Below, piece by piece: positions 1 to 9,166 of a stretch of DNA of 64,000 bases (positions within the stretch are counted from its first letter, which is position 1; each line of letters begins with the position of its first letter). The stretch lies in the NCBI GenBank assembly GCA_949840805.1, contig CATKXR010000010.1:1-64000 (forward strand). The letters are read 5' to 3'. Below the pieces are notes generated by a model. That model had not been told where the DNA came from. It saw only the letters and a program-made list of their open reading frames with translations, and ran no database searches. The translations under genes and the position numbers were made by a program. This DNA is from an uncultured Lachnospiraceae bacterium. Its GTDB lineage: Bacteria; Bacillota; Clostridia; Lachnospirales; Lachnospiraceae.

Positions 1-59
1 GCCGAAACCGAAAGCCCAAAAACCGAAAGCTTCAAATGAGATTCTATCTGGTGGGATAG

Positions 60-87
60 AAAAATGAGGGGCTCAAAAGAGCCCCCT
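60..87 (-). terminator. Possible rho-independent terminator after proA
   Basis: A 7-bp GC-rich stem (68-74 with 79-85, loop of four A) is followed on the minus strand by TCATTTTT. It lies about 170 nt downstream of the proA stop. A second G5/C5 hairpin at about 215-235 lies closer to the gene but has no U run on this strand. I see no gene in 1-255. Confidence 0.45.
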
Positions 88-255
88 AGTTATTATGCCT
101 TAATTTCCCTATCCCGTGAAAAGTAACTTCTAAATTTTTGCATTCTAAATTTCCAATAATTATTGTTTGACTTTTGTCGATTTTTGTGATAAAATGACAC
201 CCAAGAGGGGGTTTAAGGGGGAAAGAATCCCCCTTTATCTCTTCACTTCTTTTCT

Positions 256-1497
256 TCACCGAACCTGCCCATTACCATATATAATATATTTCGTAGTAGT
301 CAGCGCTTCTAACCCCATAGGCCCTCTGGCATGAAGCTTTTGAGTACTGATTCCAATCTCAGCCCCAAATCCAAACTCTTCTCCATCCGTAAACCGCGTA
401 GAAGCATTTACATAAACCGCCGCCGCATCAATCTCATTCAAAAACCGTTGGGTCCGTTCATAATCTTTCGTAATAATCGCTTCCGAATGTCCCGTGTTAT
501 AACGATTAATATGGGCAATAGCTTCATCCAGGGAACCCACCAATTTCAGTGATATGATATAATCCAAATATTCTGTTCCCCAATCATCTTCCGTCGCTTC
601 GGAAAATCCCGGTATTATCAGACAGGCATCAGAATCCGCCCGCACTTCCACATGATATTCTTCCATGGCTTTTTGGAGCATTGGCAGGAATTTTTCCGCC
701 TCTGTTTTATGCACCACCAGAGATTCACAGGCATTACATACCCCGATCCTCTGGGTCTTTGCATTCACAATGATTTTCAATGCCATGTCCAGGTCAGCTC
801 CCTCATCCACATAGATATGGCAGTTTCCGGTTCCCGTCTCAATCACCGGGACCGTGCTGTTCTCCACCACCGTGCGGATAAGCCCCGCCCCGCCCCGCGG
901 AATCAGGACATCCACATATTCGTTCATACGCATAAGCTTTTTTGTCACTTCACGGTCCGTATCTGTTATCAACTGCAGGGAATCCTGTAAAATCCCCTCT
1001 TTTTCAAGAGCCTGCCGAAGTATCGTCACAATAGAACGATTGGAATTCAGCGCGTCTTTTCCTCCTTTTAAAATCACCGCATTTCCCGTCTTAAAGCAAA
1101 GCCCAAAGGCATCCGCCGTCACATTGGGCCGCGCTTCATAGATAATCCCGATCACTCCTAAAGGAACCCTCTTTTTTCCGATCATCAGACCATTAGGCTG
1201 CTGTTTCATGGACAGCACTTCTCCAACCGGATCTTCCAGCGCCGCTATCTTGACCAGTCCGTCAGCCATCCCCTTAATCCGGTCAGGACTAAGTTTTAGC
1301 CGGTCAAGAAGCCCTTCGTTCATTCCTGACCGGATTGCATTTTCCACATCCGTCTGATTTGCAGATAAAATCTCTTCTTGTCTGTCCACAAGCGCCTGAG
1401 CCGCCTTTAAAAGCCCTTCGTTTTTCCTGCTCATTCCCAGCTTATTGAGGTAATCTGCCGCTGTCCTGGCACGGGCTCCGATTTCCATTAAATCCAT
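256..1497 (-). CDS. proA: Glutamate-5-semialdehyde dehydrogenase (gamma-glutamyl phosphate reductase)
   Basis: This 413-residue protein reduces gamma-glutamyl phosphate to glutamate-5-semialdehyde with NADPH, the second step of proline synthesis in the cytoplasm. It has the aldehyde dehydrogenase superfamily fold; the catalytic cysteine lies in the GVCNA motif near residue 254, with the NAD(P)-binding segment VILKGGKDA near 141-149. The length matches the family. An AAGGGGA ribosome site precedes the ATG at 1497. It is the last gene of a minus-strand group that starts with proB, but a 205-bp AT-rich gap separates it from the preceding gene, so it may also have its own promoter. Confidence 0.97.
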   Translation of the reverse strand: MDLMEIGARARTAADYLNKLGMSRKNEGLLKAAQALVDRQEEILSANQTDVENAIRSGMNEGLLDRLKLSPDRIKGMADGLVKIAALEDPVGEVLSMKQQPNGLMIGKKRVPLGVIGIIYEARPNVTADAFGLCFKTGNAVILKGGKDALNSNRSIVTILRQALEKEGILQDSLQLITDTDREVTKKLMRMNEYVDVLIPRGGAGLIRTVVENSTVPVIETGTGNCHIYVDEGADLDMALKIIVNAKTQRIGVCNACESLVVHKTEAEKFLPMLQKAMEEYHVEVRADSDACLIIPGFSEATEDDWGTEYLDYIISLKLVGSLDEAIAHINRYNTGHSEAIITKDYERTQRFLNEIDAAAVYVNASTRFTDGEEFGFGAEIGISTQKLHARGPMGLEALTTTKYIIYGNGQVR

Positions 1498-1577
1498 TTT
1501 GCATTCCCCTTTTCTATATTTCTATATTTTTATTTTTTACATCTTTACATCTTTATATTTCTACCCCATATTTCTCT

Positions 1578-1623
1578 ATATTTTTCCTACATATATCCCC
1601 ATATTTTTCCTGCATATATCTCC
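1578..1623. repeat. Two tandem 23-bp repeats in an AT-rich intergenic gap
   Basis: The gap 1498-1702 is dominated by T-rich pyrimidine sequence. It contains two adjacent 23-bp copies (1578-1600 and 1601-1623) that differ at two positions. I see no gene in the gap. Confidence 0.6.
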
Positions 1624-1702
1624 ACATCTTCCCTATTTATATTTTTCTATTTCTTTCCTGTATCTTTCCCGTTTCTCCCCCCATATCTTTCCCAGGTCCT
1701 GT

Positions 1703-2263
1703 CTATCCGGTACAGATCGTCTCCTCCGGCGTCACAATACAATGAATCTTCTGGTCATACTGCATAGGGCTGACATTTTGCAGTATTTGAAAAGAGTAAG
1801 CCAGCCCGATTCTCCTGTGTTCCGGTTCATTCACAAAAAATCTGTCATAATAACCGCCGCCGTATCCAAGCCTGTCCCCGTTTCGCGAAAAGGCCAGCCC
1901 CGGTGTGACAACAGGCGAAGTTATCCCCAAAGCCGGTTCACAGTGTTTTCCCGGCTCTAAAATCCCAAAAAGACCCGGAACCAGGGAATCTAAGTTATCC
2001 ACAATATAGAACCGGAGGCATTTTCCCTCAATTCTAGGCAATGCAACCGAAATATGACTTATCCACAATGCATGAATCAGTCCCCAGGTGTCCGCTTCTC
2101 CGGCAATTGACGCATAGACATAAACCAGCTCTGCCTGTTTTATGTCAGGCAGAGCAAATAAACGGCTTAAAATTTTCTTGTCCATCTGAGCTTTTTCTTC
2201 TGCACTGAGCTTTTTTCTCAAAGCCCGTATTTCATTTCGAATATCTTCTTTCCGGTCATTCAT
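1703..2263 (-). CDS. 5-formyltetrahydrofolate cyclo-ligase family protein
   Basis: The protein of about 186 residues belongs to the 5-FCL/MTHFS family, which converts 5-formyl-THF to 5,10-methenyl-THF with ATP. The C-terminal signature GDRLGYGGGYYDRF is complete, and the N-terminal basic helix (DIRNEIRALRKKL) is typical. I chose the ATG at 2263 because it leaves the usual N-terminus, follows a GGCGGGG stretch and overlaps the end of the DUF896 gene by 8 nt, which suggests translational coupling. The open frame extends 15 codons further upstream, but that part reads through DUF896. Confidence 0.93.
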   Translation of the reverse strand: MNDRKEDIRNEIRALRKKLSAEEKAQMDKKILSRLFALPDIKQAELVYVYASIAGEADTWGLIHALWISHISVALPRIEGKCLRFYIVDNLDSLVPGLFGILEPGKHCEPALGITSPVVTPGLAFSRNGDRLGYGGGYYDRFFVNEPEHRRIGLAYSFQILQNVSPMQYDQKIHCIVTPEETICTG

Positions 2264-2477
2264 CTTGTACCCCGCCATATTTTTTACCCAAATCCGTAAC
2301 CGTCCCATCCTTCTCCTGAATGGAAATACTGTTCAGATTTGCTCTCATATTTCTGCGGATCGTCTCAATATAATCCTTCCTCAGAGCAGCCTGCTCTGCC
2401 TTTTCTTCATCGCTCAGTCCCACAGACTGCGATTTGTGGTACAATTCGTTGATTCTGTCAATCTTGCCGGTATCCAT
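2256..2477 (-). CDS. DUF896 (UPF0291/YnzC-type) small protein
   Basis: This 73-residue cytoplasmic protein matches the DUF896 family: the segment IDRINELYHKSQSVGLSDEE is the characteristic first helix, followed by RKDYIETIRRNMRANL. The B. subtilis relatives YnzC and YneF are small helical proteins of unclear role. A strong GGAGGAAAT site sets the start at 2477; the open frame continues upstream into the proB end but without a ribosome site. It sits between proB and the cyclo-ligase gene. Confidence 0.9.
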   Translation of the reverse strand: MDTGKIDRINELYHKSQSVGLSDEEKAEQAALRKDYIETIRRNMRANLNSISIQEKDGTVTDLGKKYGGVQDE

Positions 2478-2544
2478 ATTTCCTCCTTCTGTTTCAGATA
2501 TATTACTGCCGCCTGTCTCAAATCTGCACAAAACATCCTTCTCG

Positions 2545-3396
2545 TTAATATCCATAAGATATGTAGTCCATCAGATCAAAGTCAAGATTGGGATGAGCCA
2601 TGAAAAGAGTTCCTTTTTCCGCTCCTTCCATAATCTCATGAATCACCTCTACGTTTTCTCCGTTGGCAATGACCATATCAGAACCGCTGTCCGTGGCAAT
2701 CCGGGCTGCTGCCAGTTTTGCAGACATCCCGCCGGTGCCTATGTCGCTTCCGGCCGTATCTTTTCCCATCTCCAGAAGCCGGGGTGTGATCTCTTCCACC
2801 AGACCTATAAATTGCGCATCCGGATTTTTTCTGGGATCGTCAGAATACAGGCCGTCAATATCGGATAAAAGGATCAGCAGGTCAGCTCCCACAAGGGCAG
2901 ACACAATGGCAGAAAGCCGGTCGTTATCCCCAAATTGTATCTCATGTGTAGAAACCGTGTCATTTTCATTAACTATAGGGATTACCCCTAAATGGAGAAG
3001 CTCGTCAAAAGTATTCTGGGCATTATACCGTGAAATTTCACTGGTCATAGTATTTTTCGTCAGAAGCACCTGGGCCGCAACATGATTGTACTCGGAAAAC
3101 AATTTTTGATAGACCATCATCAGACGTGCCTGGCCAACCGCCGCATATGCCTGCTTTTCTGAAATCGTAACAGGACGTGCCTGCCCCCCTAATGCCTGTC
3201 TCCCTGCTGCAATAGCTCCGGAGGACACCAAAATGACATCCCTCCCTTCTCCCTTCAGGTCACAGAGAATCCGAACCAGCTTTTCTATTTTTAACAGGTT
3301 CAGCTTGCCGGTCTCCGGATGAGTGAGGGACGAAGAACCGATTTTTACCACAATACGGTTTTTATCTTTTAATTTTGCTCTTTCCTGAATATACAT
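2545..3396 (-). CDS. proB: Glutamate 5-kinase, short form without PUA domain
   Basis: The protein (283 residues) phosphorylates L-glutamate to gamma-glutamyl phosphate, the first and usually proline-inhibited step of proline synthesis. The amino acid kinase fold is clear: VVKIGSSSLT at the N-terminus, LVSSGAIAAG, NENDTVS and the GTGGMSAKLAAA segment. It ends soon after the kinase domain; E. coli ProB is about 367 residues and has a C-terminal PUA domain that is absent here. This compact form is common in Clostridia. An AGGAAGG site precedes the ATG. It is the first gene of the proB-DUF896-cyclo-ligase-proA group. Confidence 0.96.
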   Translation of the reverse strand: MYIQERAKLKDKNRIVVKIGSSSLTHPETGKLNLLKIEKLVRILCDLKGEGRDVILVSSGAIAAGRQALGGQARPVTISEKQAYAAVGQARLMMVYQKLFSEYNHVAAQVLLTKNTMTSEISRYNAQNTFDELLHLGVIPIVNENDTVSTHEIQFGDNDRLSAIVSALVGADLLILLSDIDGLYSDDPRKNPDAQFIGLVEEITPRLLEMGKDTAGSDIGTGGMSAKLAAARIATDSGSDMVIANGENVEVIHEIMEGAEKGTLFMAHPNLDFDLMDYISYGY

Positions 3397-3450
3397 GATT
3401 ATCCTTCCTCAAAAATGAATCCCAATATATTTTTGGAATATTCCGCATGC

Positions 3451-3484
3451 AGGAACCGTCCAAAAACAACTTTTGACGGTTCCT
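3451..3484 (-). terminator. Strong hairpin immediately after the COG2509 gene
   Basis: A 9-bp perfect stem (3451-3459 with 3476-3484) continues, after a one-base bulge, into a 5-bp A/T stem with a 5-nt loop. It overlaps the stop codon of the upstream gene by one base. No clear U run follows on either strand, so termination is likely but not certain. The rest of 3397-3483 is the proB upstream region. Confidence 0.5.
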
Positions 3485-5151
3485 CACAAAGGTTTATAAC
3501 GTCCGGCAACAGCCTCGGCGACCCGGATCCCGTCCATGGCGGCCGAGGTAATCCCGCCGGCATAACCAGCCCCCTCACCGCAGGGATACAGCCCTCTCAC
3601 AGGGCTTTCCAACCCCTCATCACGCCAGATACGCACAGGGGAGGATGTACGGCTTTCAACCCCGGCAAACACCCCGTCCGCCCGGTCAAACCCTTTGATT
3701 GCCTGCCCGAATCCTTCCATGCCCTCTAAAAGGGCCTGAGAGACCGAAGGAGGCAGGATCTGACGCAGGTCGGCAAAGTGCCATCTTCCCTTCATCTGAG
3801 GCTCTACATCCCCCAAAACAGACGATGTCTTCCCGGCCTTAAAATCACCGTAAAGCTGTACCGGAATCCTCCCTGTTCCCGCCTGAAAAGCTAACTCCTC
3901 CAGACGCCGCTGAAATGCAATCCCGGAAAGGGGCGTCCGCCCGGGAAAATCCTCCGGTGTCACGGTGACAATCAAGGCACTGTTGGCATTCATGCCGCTT
4001 CGGTCATGATAACTCATGCCATTGACGGCAAGCCTGCCCGGCTCGGAAGAAGCATCGACCACATAGCCGCCCGGACACATGCAAAAAGAATACACTCCCC
4101 GCCCGTTGGAAGCTTTCCAGGTAAGCTTATAATCCGCAGCGCCCGGCCTCCCGGGCATCTCACGCCCGTACTGAGAAAGATTGATCATCTTCTGAGGATG
4201 CTGTATTCTGAGCCCGACAGCAAATGCCTTTGCCGACATAGGGATTCCACAGCCGTCCAGCATGGCAAAAGTATCTCTGGCACTGTGTCCCACAGCCAAA
4301 ACCACCACATCAGAATAAATCTTCTCCACCTGATTGACCACAACACCCTTTACCACTCCGGATTTTCTCTGGCCCGCCCCCGCTCCCAACCCCTGAACAT
4401 AATCCGCAATAGTTCCCTTCACAGGATCCTGCTCCATGATAAGCCCTGTCACCTGGCATCCAAACCGTACCTCCCCTCCCAGCCGGATAATCTCCTCCCG
4501 TATTCGTTTGACAATCCGGCTCAGCACATCGGTTCCGATATGAGGTTTGTTTTCATACAAAATTGCCGCATCCGCCCCAAATTCCCGGAAGATTTCCAGT
4601 ACAAGCTGATTCCGTCCCCCGGGATCCTTAACCAGGGTATTCAGCTTTCCATCTGAAAAAGTTCCGGCGCCTCCCTCGCCAAACTGCACGTTAGAACGAA
4701 CATCCAGTACCCCGATCTCCCAAAAACGCCTGACCGCCTCTTTTCGCTGCTCCACCTCCATCCCCCTCTCTAAAAGCAGAGGACGATACCCATGGCGGGC
4801 AAGCATCAGCCCGCAAAACAGGCCGGCGGGCCCGGTGCCGATGATTACCGGCCGGCGGCCAAGAAGCCGTTCTCCCGTTTTTACAAACCTGTAGACTTCC
4901 TCTCTGCAAAGCGACACCTGAGCTTTTCCCGCCCTGCGCGCCGTATTTTTCTCTCTGTCAGATGAAACCAGTCTCACATCCACCGTATAAACATAAAACA
5001 GATCCGGCTTTTTCCTTGCATCCAAAGACTGACGCCGTATGGCTACCGAACCGATCTCATCCTGGCTTATCCGCAGCATTCGGGCCACCCTCTCCCTAAG
5101 TTCCTCCACAGAATGCTCCACAGGCAATTTCAATTGCGTAATCCGAATCAT
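3484..5151 (-). CDS. FAD-dependent dehydrogenase of the COG2509 type
   Basis: This is a 555-residue flavoprotein. An N-terminal alpha/beta region of about 90 residues (starts IRITQLKLPVEH) is followed by the dinucleotide-binding motif IIGTGPAGLFCGLMLARHGY and the ERGMEVEQRKEAV segment typical of this family; the glycine-rich C-terminus (GEGAGYAGGITSAAMDGI) closes the FAD site. The substrate is not known. I chose the ATG at 5151, preceded by GGAAGGAG, rather than the 24-codon upstream extension. It has its own promoter (5315-5343) and a terminal hairpin, so it is probably monocistronic. Confidence 0.9.
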   Translation of the reverse strand: MIRITQLKLPVEHSVEELRERVARMLRISQDEIGSVAIRRQSLDARKKPDLFYVYTVDVRLVSSDREKNTARRAGKAQVSLCREEVYRFVKTGERLLGRRPVIIGTGPAGLFCGLMLARHGYRPLLLERGMEVEQRKEAVRRFWEIGVLDVRSNVQFGEGGAGTFSDGKLNTLVKDPGGRNQLVLEIFREFGADAAILYENKPHIGTDVLSRIVKRIREEIIRLGGEVRFGCQVTGLIMEQDPVKGTIADYVQGLGAGAGQRKSGVVKGVVVNQVEKIYSDVVVLAVGHSARDTFAMLDGCGIPMSAKAFAVGLRIQHPQKMINLSQYGREMPGRPGAADYKLTWKASNGRGVYSFCMCPGGYVVDASSEPGRLAVNGMSYHDRSGMNANSALIVTVTPEDFPGRTPLSGIAFQRRLEELAFQAGTGRIPVQLYGDFKAGKTSSVLGDVEPQMKGRWHFADLRQILPPSVSQALLEGMEGFGQAIKGFDRADGVFAGVESRTSSPVRIWRDEGLESPVRGLYPCGEGAGYAGGITSAAMDGIRVAEAVAGRYKPL

Positions 5152-5314
5152 GCCGCTCCTTCCCCTTTTGTAAAATCGATAAATCCCTCCATAATCTCCA
5201 AAACCATTTCCAAACCACGCCAATCTGTCAACCTTCTTGTCATTGACTTACAAACCAGCCAAACCAACTAAACCAACTTAGATTTTCTTCAGAAAAATTC
5301 ACCCTTCCTGCTCC

Positions 5315-5343
5315 AGTATAACACGCCCGCCAAATAATTTCAA
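5315..5343 (-). promoter_or_regulatory. Sigma-A promoter for the COG2509 gene
   Basis: On the minus strand TTGAAA (5338-5343) and TATACT (5315-5320) are 17 bp apart, about 165 nt upstream of the start codon. The leader contains a few imperfect copies of AGTTGGTTT of unknown meaning. Confidence 0.7.
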
Positions 5344-5412
5344 CCCAGCAAGAACATACGTTCTATCATTACTTCCACTCCGATTACCCTCCAAAAAATA
5401 GCCAATAACGTA

Positions 5413-5558
5413 GCCCGGGCTGTTGCCAGTACCCCGGGAAACCCTCGAAGAACGTCGGCGCTTAATGAGCTGAGATGCTCCTCTCAGCGAATTTAGCGTC
5501 CGCTACGTTCTTCACGGAGCGAGAGCGCGTTTTCCGGGGTACTGGCAACAGCCCGGGC
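5413..5558. repeat. 146-bp palindromic element with perfect 25-bp ends
   Basis: The outer arms 5413-5437 and 5534-5558 are perfect 25-bp inverted repeats, GC-rich, beginning GCCCGGGC. Inside lie a perfect 9-bp inverted repeat (5447-5455 with 5505-5513) and a 6-bp one (5469-5474 with 5483-5488), so most of the unit can fold into one long hairpin or cruciform. Part of one arm recurs at 37792-37817. It carries no credible gene; an open frame through it that joins the downstream flavoprotein is unlikely to be translated. Confidence 0.85.
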
Positions 5559-5631
5559 GGACCCCCATGGACACCCCCTGCAAACACCCCTGAACATTCC
5601 CCTCAAACCAAAAGCTTCCGAAAACACACAC

Positions 5632-5660
5632 TTGAAAACCACCATAAAAATATATACAAT
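5632..5660 (+). promoter_or_regulatory. Sigma-A promoter for the HI0933-type flavoprotein
   Basis: TTGAAA (5632-5637) and TACAAT (5655-5660) are separated by 17 bp, about 67 nt ahead of the start codon at 5727. Confidence 0.7.
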
Positions 5661-5726
5661 AGACACAACAACCCAGAAAAAACAATAATCAACCACAAAA
5701 ACACGAAAGGATTTTTCAAATCATCC

Positions 5727-6962
5727 ATGGCAAAGAAAAAACAACAAGTAATCGTGATCGGAGGCGGAGCTTCCGGCATGGCGGCCGCCATTACGGCGGC
5801 AAGACAAAACGCAGACGTGACAATCTTAGAACATATGGACCGGGTAGGCAAAAAACTCCTTTCCACAGGAAACGGCAAATGCAACCTCACAAACATGAAT
5901 ATCCAAGAAGACTGCTATCGGTGCAGCCAGAAGGGATTTCCCATGAAAGTACTAAGTAAATTCGGCGTGGAAGATACCTTATCATTTTTTGAAGAATTAG
6001 GCCTCATGACAAAAAACAAAAACGGTTATCTCTATCCCAACTCAGAACAGGCCTCAACCGTTCTGGACCTCCTCCGTCTGGAACTCTCCCGCCGGAAGAT
6101 ACTGGTCGTAAACGGATGCCGGGTCAAAAAAATCCGTCACGAAAACTCCCCGCAGCGGTTCAAGATAGAAACCGATTCTAAAACCTTCCAGGGAGATTCT
6201 CTCATACTGGCCGCAGGATCAAAAGCAGCTCCTTTTACAGGATCGGACGGAAGCGGATATGAACTGGCAAAAGACTTAGGGCATCGGATCATTCTGCCCC
6301 TTCCCGCCCTGGTGCAGCTCCGTTGTGAAGGCAGCCATTTTAAGGCATTAGCCGGCGTAAGATGCGAGGCGCAGGTCTCCTTATATTGTGACGAAAAAAA
6401 AATGGCTGAAGATTTGGGAGAAGTGCAGCTTACGGACTACGGCATCTCTGGCATCCCTGTTTTTCAGGTCAGCCGTTTTGCCTCCCGGGCGCTGGCAGAA
6501 GGAAAAACCGTAAAAGCAGTCCTTGATTTCCTGCCTTCTTTAAGCACGGAAGAAACCAGAACCTTTTTCAGTCGACGCAGAGAGCGGCTGAGACATTTGG
6601 CATGCAGTGATTTTCTTGCAGGAATCTTCCACAAAAAGCTGGCTGCAGTTCTTTTAAAGCAGTCCGGCATACCGGCCGGACAATTGACAGGCCAGACGGG
6701 CAGCGGCGCCTGGAACCGGCTGCTGAAAAAAATCAAATGTTTTGAATCAACCGTGACGGCGACCAATTCTTTTGAGCAGGCCCAGGTCTGCTGTGGCGGG
6801 GTCGACACCCGTCAAATCCGTCCGGAAAATCTGGAATCGCGCCTGGTGCCGGGATTTTATGTGACAGGGGAACTTCTCGATGTAGACGGCATCTGCGGCG
6901 GCTACAATCTGCAATGGGCCTGGTCCACCGGATGCCTGGCAGGAAAAAGCGCGGGCGGCTGA
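5727..6962 (+). CDS. HI0933/YhiN-type FAD-binding protein (aminoacetone oxidase family)
   Basis: This 411-residue flavoprotein starts with the Rossmann motif VIVIGGGASGMAAAI, then the family-typical LLSTGNGKCNLTN and, at the end, DGICGGYNLQWAWSTG, the second FAD contact. The family is widely annotated as aminoacetone oxidase-like or as HI0933-like; the true substrate is uncertain. I took the ATG at 5727, which yields the canonical N-terminus and lies downstream of a 17-bp spaced promoter. The open frame reaches upstream to 5475 but crosses the palindromic element and gives unrelated low-complexity sequence. It is one of only two plus-strand genes supported here. Confidence 0.92.
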   Translation: MAKKKQQVIVIGGGASGMAAAITAARQNADVTILEHMDRVGKKLLSTGNGKCNLTNMNIQEDCYRCSQKGFPMKVLSKFGVEDTLSFFEELGLMTKNKNGYLYPNSEQASTVLDLLRLELSRRKILVVNGCRVKKIRHENSPQRFKIETDSKTFQGDSLILAAGSKAAPFTGSDGSGYELAKDLGHRIILPLPALVQLRCEGSHFKALAGVRCEAQVSLYCDEKKMAEDLGEVQLTDYGISGIPVFQVSRFASRALAEGKTVKAVLDFLPSLSTEETRTFFSRRRERLRHLACSDFLAGIFHKKLAAVLLKQSGIPAGQLTGQTGSGAWNRLLKKIKCFESTVTATNSFEQAQVCCGGVDTRQIRPENLESRLVPGFYVTGELLDVDGICGGYNLQWAWSTGCLAGKSAGG

Positions 6963-6973
6963 ATAAAGCCGCC
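6954..6973 (+). terminator. Hairpin between two convergent genes
   Basis: GGCGGCT (6954-6960) pairs with AGCCGCC (6967-6973) across the stop codon of the flavoprotein gene. The following U run is weak. It could serve both convergent genes. Confidence 0.4.
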
Positions 6974-6976
6974 TTC

Positions 6977-7390
6977 TCAACTGGTATAAGACTCCAGATA
7001 ATGGATCACATCCATCATATCCGAAAACCAGATTCCTTCCCGGAGCCGTTCCTGTTCTCTCTCCGGAAAATCTATCAGCGGGATGTGGGTATACAAACAG
7101 ATCGTCTCTTTGTCTTTTCCGAACACCAGTAAAAAACCGTCTTCCGACACCAGGTAAAATTCTTTCTCTGCAGGCTCCATTTGATTTTGTACCTGTTCCC
7201 GGTTTACTGCCGCCAGGTTCTCCGCCACGGTCCCGGTCTCCGCTGCAGTCCCTTTTATCTCCTCCAATGTCTCCGTCGACGTGTCTGCCGCCCTGTTGCC
7301 GTATTCTCTGGTCAGGAAATACCCTGCAGCCAGGCAGGCCCCGCTGACTCCCACAAACAAAAATAAGCAGATCATATACCGTTTCATCAT
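6977..7390 (-). CDS. BofC C-terminal-domain-like exported protein
   Basis: The protein of about 137 residues has an N-terminal hydrophobic anchor (MICLFLFVGVSGACLAAGYF) and then a short acidic extracytoplasmic region. The part FYLVSEDGFLLVFGKDKETICLYT resembles the BofC C-terminal domain, which in Bacillus modulates the SpoIVB signalling protease; the rest of BofC is missing, so function should not be transferred. GGGAGG precedes the paired ATGs at 7390 and 7387. It converges with the upstream flavoprotein gene. Confidence 0.6.
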   Translation of the reverse strand: MMKRYMICLFLFVGVSGACLAAGYFLTREYGNRAADTSTETLEEIKGTAAETGTVAENLAAVNREQVQNQMEPAEKEFYLVSEDGFLLVFGKDKETICLYTHIPLIDFPEREQERLREGIWFSDMMDVIHYLESYTS

Positions 7391-7490
7391 GAAACCTCCC
7401 ATAAAAAAGGATATTGTCTGCTTATTTTTCCCATTTATTCCATTTTTTATTCCAAGAAATCAGATTATCACAGATAAAGAACGTTTTTGG

Positions 7491-8624
7491 CTACTGGATC
7501 TCAATCTTATCCATCTGAGAGGAAAGCACGATGCATACCCAGGTCTTTCCCGGATTCAGTACGATCTCTTTGCCGTCCGGCCCGTAATAATGGGTCACGC
7601 CAAATTCCCCGTCCTTTTTCCATGATATGCGCTCCGCCCTTCCGTTGGTAATGAAAAAACCTCCTCCCAGATCTTCATGGACATTGATATTCCGATAATC
7701 CGTAGTAGCATAATAACCTGACGCGCAGCACTGGATAATAATGTTTTTTACTGCAATCTGCCCTTCGCTGCCCCGATGCTCCCCGGAATACTGAAAACGA
7801 TGATACAGTTTGTCCTCCTCGTTATACGCAAACCATGGCTTGCTGAAAGGATACCCCGGCGTAATCAAAACCCCAGAAAAAGTCCCCTCCCCGTCCAGGA
7901 TTACGGGATGGTTTTCTCCGGCAAAATAATAATGCCCCCTGTACTCCTCATCATATTCCTGGGAATATCCCAGAGTCTCGATGGCTTTCTGGATTCCCTC
8001 AAAGCTTGCATAAAAATTATGGGGACGTTTTCTGTCACTGGTGCGGTAATAGGCCGTATTGCCTATGCTCTCCACCCCGTTAATATTATCTACGTTTTTC
8101 AGGTAAGGCCTCGCAAAGGTGCTCTGCCCGCAGTGGGCGTAAATGGCGTCGAATTCCCTGGCAAAATAAGTATAATAAGTGCGGCAGCTCCGCACCGAGC
8201 CGATCCGGTCTAAGTCGTCATAATTCTCCATGATCGCCATGTACCGGTTCATGGCGCCTTCCACCGGCGCCTCATAGACAACGCCCGCCCGGTTTATCCC
8301 GTACTGGGGCAGGGATTCCTTGTCATTGCTCATCATGATGGCCAAAGGCCTGCGTTTTCCCTGTTCTGCGGGAACCATCTCCCCGGTCAGGTAGCTCCGC
8401 ACCATGCCGTCTTTCTCCGGCCGTTCCCAGGGTTCATAAAATTCCGGCTCCGGTTCCGTCTCCTCCACGGTCTCCTCCTCCAAAACAACAGGCTCGGCCT
8501 CTGTTATGATGACAACAGGTTCGGTTTCTGTCAGGATCACCTGATCGGATCCTGCCTTTCTGGCACATCCTGCCAGACACATTGCCAAAAAGACAGCCAT
8601 CCCTGCCCCGGTTCTTTTCCTCAT
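7491..8624 (-). CDS. DUF3048 lipoprotein (YerB-like)
   Basis: The 377-residue protein has a lipoprotein signal peptide with the lipobox LAGC (cysteine about residue 20), then an acidic Glu/Thr-rich linker (about 25-60). Two DUF3048 parts follow: PLAIMMSNDKESLPQYGINRAGVVYEAPVEG, shown here in pieces as PLAIMMSND and GVVYEAPVEG, and the C-terminal GKTWVCIV region. YerB in B. subtilis belongs to the same family; the function is not established. The ATG at 8624 overlaps the stop of ybeY (ATGA), so they are translationally coupled. It is probably anchored on the outer face of the membrane. Confidence 0.9.
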   Translation of the reverse strand: MRKRTGAGMAVFLAMCLAGCARKAGSDQVILTETEPVVIITEAEPVVLEEETVEETEPEPEFYEPWERPEKDGMVRSYLTGEMVPAEQGKRRPLAIMMSNDKESLPQYGINRAGVVYEAPVEGAMNRYMAIMENYDDLDRIGSVRSCRTYYTYFAREFDAIYAHCGQSTFARPYLKNVDNINGVESIGNTAYYRTSDRKRPHNFYASFEGIQKAIETLGYSQEYDEEYRGHYYFAGENHPVILDGEGTFSGVLITPGYPFSKPWFAYNEEDKLYHRFQYSGEHRGSEGQIAVKNIIIQCCASGYYATTDYRNINVHEDLGGGFFITNGRAERISWKKDGEFGVTHYYGPDGKEIVLNPGKTWVCIVLSSQMDKIEIQ

Positions 8625-9118
8625 CGGCCATATCCTTTCCCTGACAAAATTTCTCTCTGCTTTTGTTCCATTACTTCCCTCTCTTCTTCTTCCATGTGGT
8701 CGTAGCCGCACAGATGCAGCATGCTGTGGGCAATCAAAAATGCCAGTTCCCTTGTCTGGGAATGGCCGTACTGGCTGGCCTGTTCCGCCACCTTTTCCAC
8801 GGAAACCACTATATCCCCCAGAATCAGCTCGCCTGTATCCGGGTCAAAATAATCTTCCACGCAGTCCTCCACATGGCTAAAATCCGATTCGCGCTCGTAT
8901 TCAATCATGGGAAACGAAAGGACGTCCGTAGGGCTGTCCACCTGCCTGTAATCCCGGTTCATCTCCCGGATGGCGGCATTATCCGTAAACAGGACGTTGA
9001 CCTCTGCCTCATACGGACATTTCTCATAGTCAAGCACTGCCGGAATGATGTCCCGGACAATCTGCTCATAAGGGATATCAAGCGGTTTCTCTGTCTCATA
9101 TTCAATCTGAATTGTCAT
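8621..9118 (-). CDS. ybeY: Endoribonuclease YbeY (16S rRNA maturation)
   Basis: This 165-residue zinc enzyme is the conserved single-strand endoribonuclease involved in 16S rRNA 3' maturation and ribosome quality control. The metal site HSMLHLCGYDH (HxxxHxxxxxH) is complete, and DSPTDVLSFPM is the other family signature. The ATG at 9118 follows AAGGGG at good spacing; the longer frame reads into the phoH end. It follows phoH by 48 bp and overlaps the downstream lipoprotein gene, the usual Firmicute order. Confidence 0.96.
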   Translation of the reverse strand: MTIQIEYETEKPLDIPYEQIVRDIIPAVLDYEKCPYEAEVNVLFTDNAAIREMNRDYRQVDSPTDVLSFPMIEYERESDFSHVEDCVEDYFDPDTGELILGDIVVSVEKVAEQASQYGHSQTRELAFLIAHSMLHLCGYDHMEEEEREVMEQKQREILSGKGYGR

Positions 9119-9166
9119 TCCATTCCCCTTTCCTTTTCTTGGGAAGCACATCCCGAAAACCATTCC

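Noticed and set aside
5475-5726. N-terminal extension of the HI0933-type flavoprotein
   Set aside because: It runs through the palindromic element and gives low-complexity sequence unlike the family; a good ATG is at 5727.
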